11,263 nucleotides of DNA from Candidatus Aenigmatarchaeota archaeon (lineage in GTDB: Archaea; Aenigmatarchaeota; Aenigmatarchaeia; QMZP01): NCBI GenBank assembly GCA_017609145.1, contig JAFCEM010000020.1, forward strand, positions 1 to 11,263, written 5' to 3'. Shown in pieces: positions 11,038 to 11,263 of this stretch. The translations under genes were made by a program, and so were the position numbers. The notes beneath the pieces are model-generated. The model had not been told where the DNA came from. It ran no database searches and saw only the letters and a program-made list of their open reading frames with translations. Positions within the stretch are counted from its first letter, which is position 1. Each line of letters opens with the position of its first letter.

Positions 11038-11263
11038 ATGGAACAAAAAGCAAAGGAACTTGTAAAGAGATATGAAAAGTATGCCAGACGAAAAGGGTTC
11101 AGGGTGAATCCAGACAAAAAGGTACTTGAAGGCACGATAAAGGGCCTGCTTATGAACGAGAAAAAATACGGCAAGAGGTACTGCCCGTGCAGGATGGTAA
11201 CAGGGGATAAGGAAGAAGACAAGAAAATAATATGTCCCTGCATTTATCATGAAGAGGAAATCA
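11038..11263 (+). CDS. Ferredoxin-thioredoxin reductase catalytic subunit (partial)
   Basis: The first 75 codons of an FTR catalytic (beta) chain; the 3' end lies outside the window. The enzyme uses electrons from ferredoxin and a [4Fe-4S] cluster beside an active disulfide to reduce thioredoxin. Visible are the first two of three motifs: CPC (C49, C51) in KRYCPCRMVTGD and CPC (C66, C68) in IICPCIYHEEEI, separated by 14 residues, slightly less than the 16 of the plant enzyme. The third motif (CHC) should follow just past the edge. The N-terminal helix KAKELVKRYEKYARRKGFRV is typical. A GGAGG site (11026-11030) lies 7 nt before the ATG. Archaeal forms act without the plant variable subunit. 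Together with the operon's thioredoxin and ferredoxins it completes a ferredoxin-to-thiol chain. Confidence 0.93.
   Translation, partial: MEQKAKELVKRYEKYARRKGFRVNPDKKVLEGTIKGLLMNEKKYGKRYCPCRMVTGDKEEDKKIICPCIYHEEEI

Noticed and set aside
1..11263. Search for tRNA, rRNA, CRISPR array, transposase or IS ends
   Set aside because: None recognised by eye: no repeat-spacer pattern, no cloverleaf with a TTCGA-type arm, no transposase motif.

Overview
The window looks archaeal. Most genes have an AT-rich TATA-like box about 25-35 nt before the start codon with no Shine-Dalgarno (leaderless style). The others carry GGTGA/GGTGAT or GGAGG sites that match the archaeal 16S 3' end. The arginyl-tRNA synthetase has a KMSKS-loop variant (RMKSREG) and a C-terminus typical of archaea, and AGA/AGG/ATA codons are common. 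The lineage cannot be fixed from sequence alone; an anaerobic archaeon (methanogen-related, Altiarchaeota-like or DPANN) would fit the density of ferredoxins and thiol-redox genes.

Left part (1-3108, all minus strand): mostly small genes. In order along the window these are a partial DUF5320 protein with a palindrome-rich promoter; a 135-aa four-cysteine protein; a 56-aa single-cluster ferredoxin; a possible 54-aa ORF filling the gap to a 65-aa protein; a 180-aa protein with a membrane segment at each end; a 93-aa protein with a Cx2Cx5C motif; a 105-aa SAP-like protein with a histone-like basic tail; and a 64-aa acidic/basic small protein.

Middle (3198-6640): a pyridoxamine-oxidase-fold flavoprotein (plus) converges, with a 6-nt gap, on argS (minus). 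A four-TM protein lies upstream of argS. It is divergent from a small lipoprotein gene, and one central AT box sits symmetrically between the two starts. A small HExxH zinc peptidase follows the lipoprotein.

Right part (6747 to the window end, plus strand): one tight operon behind a TATA box that abuts a 7-bp inverted repeat (putative operator). It encodes thioredoxin, a soluble ABC-type ATPase, a HypB/UreG-like GTPase fused to a C-terminal Fe-S domain, an ACR3/bile-acid-symporter-like carrier fused to two CBS domains, a DUF302 protein, two 2[4Fe-4S] ferredoxins (the first apparently frameshifted in its tail) and the start of ferredoxin-thioredoxin reductase catalytic subunit. The ferredoxins, reductase and thioredoxin make a plausible chain from reduced ferredoxin to protein thiols. 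Its co-transcription with an NTPase pair, a carrier and DUF302 is the best candidate here for an uncharacterised system, perhaps in metal/metalloid handling or metallocentre activation (inference).

No rRNA, tRNA, CRISPR array, transposase or IS end was recognised.
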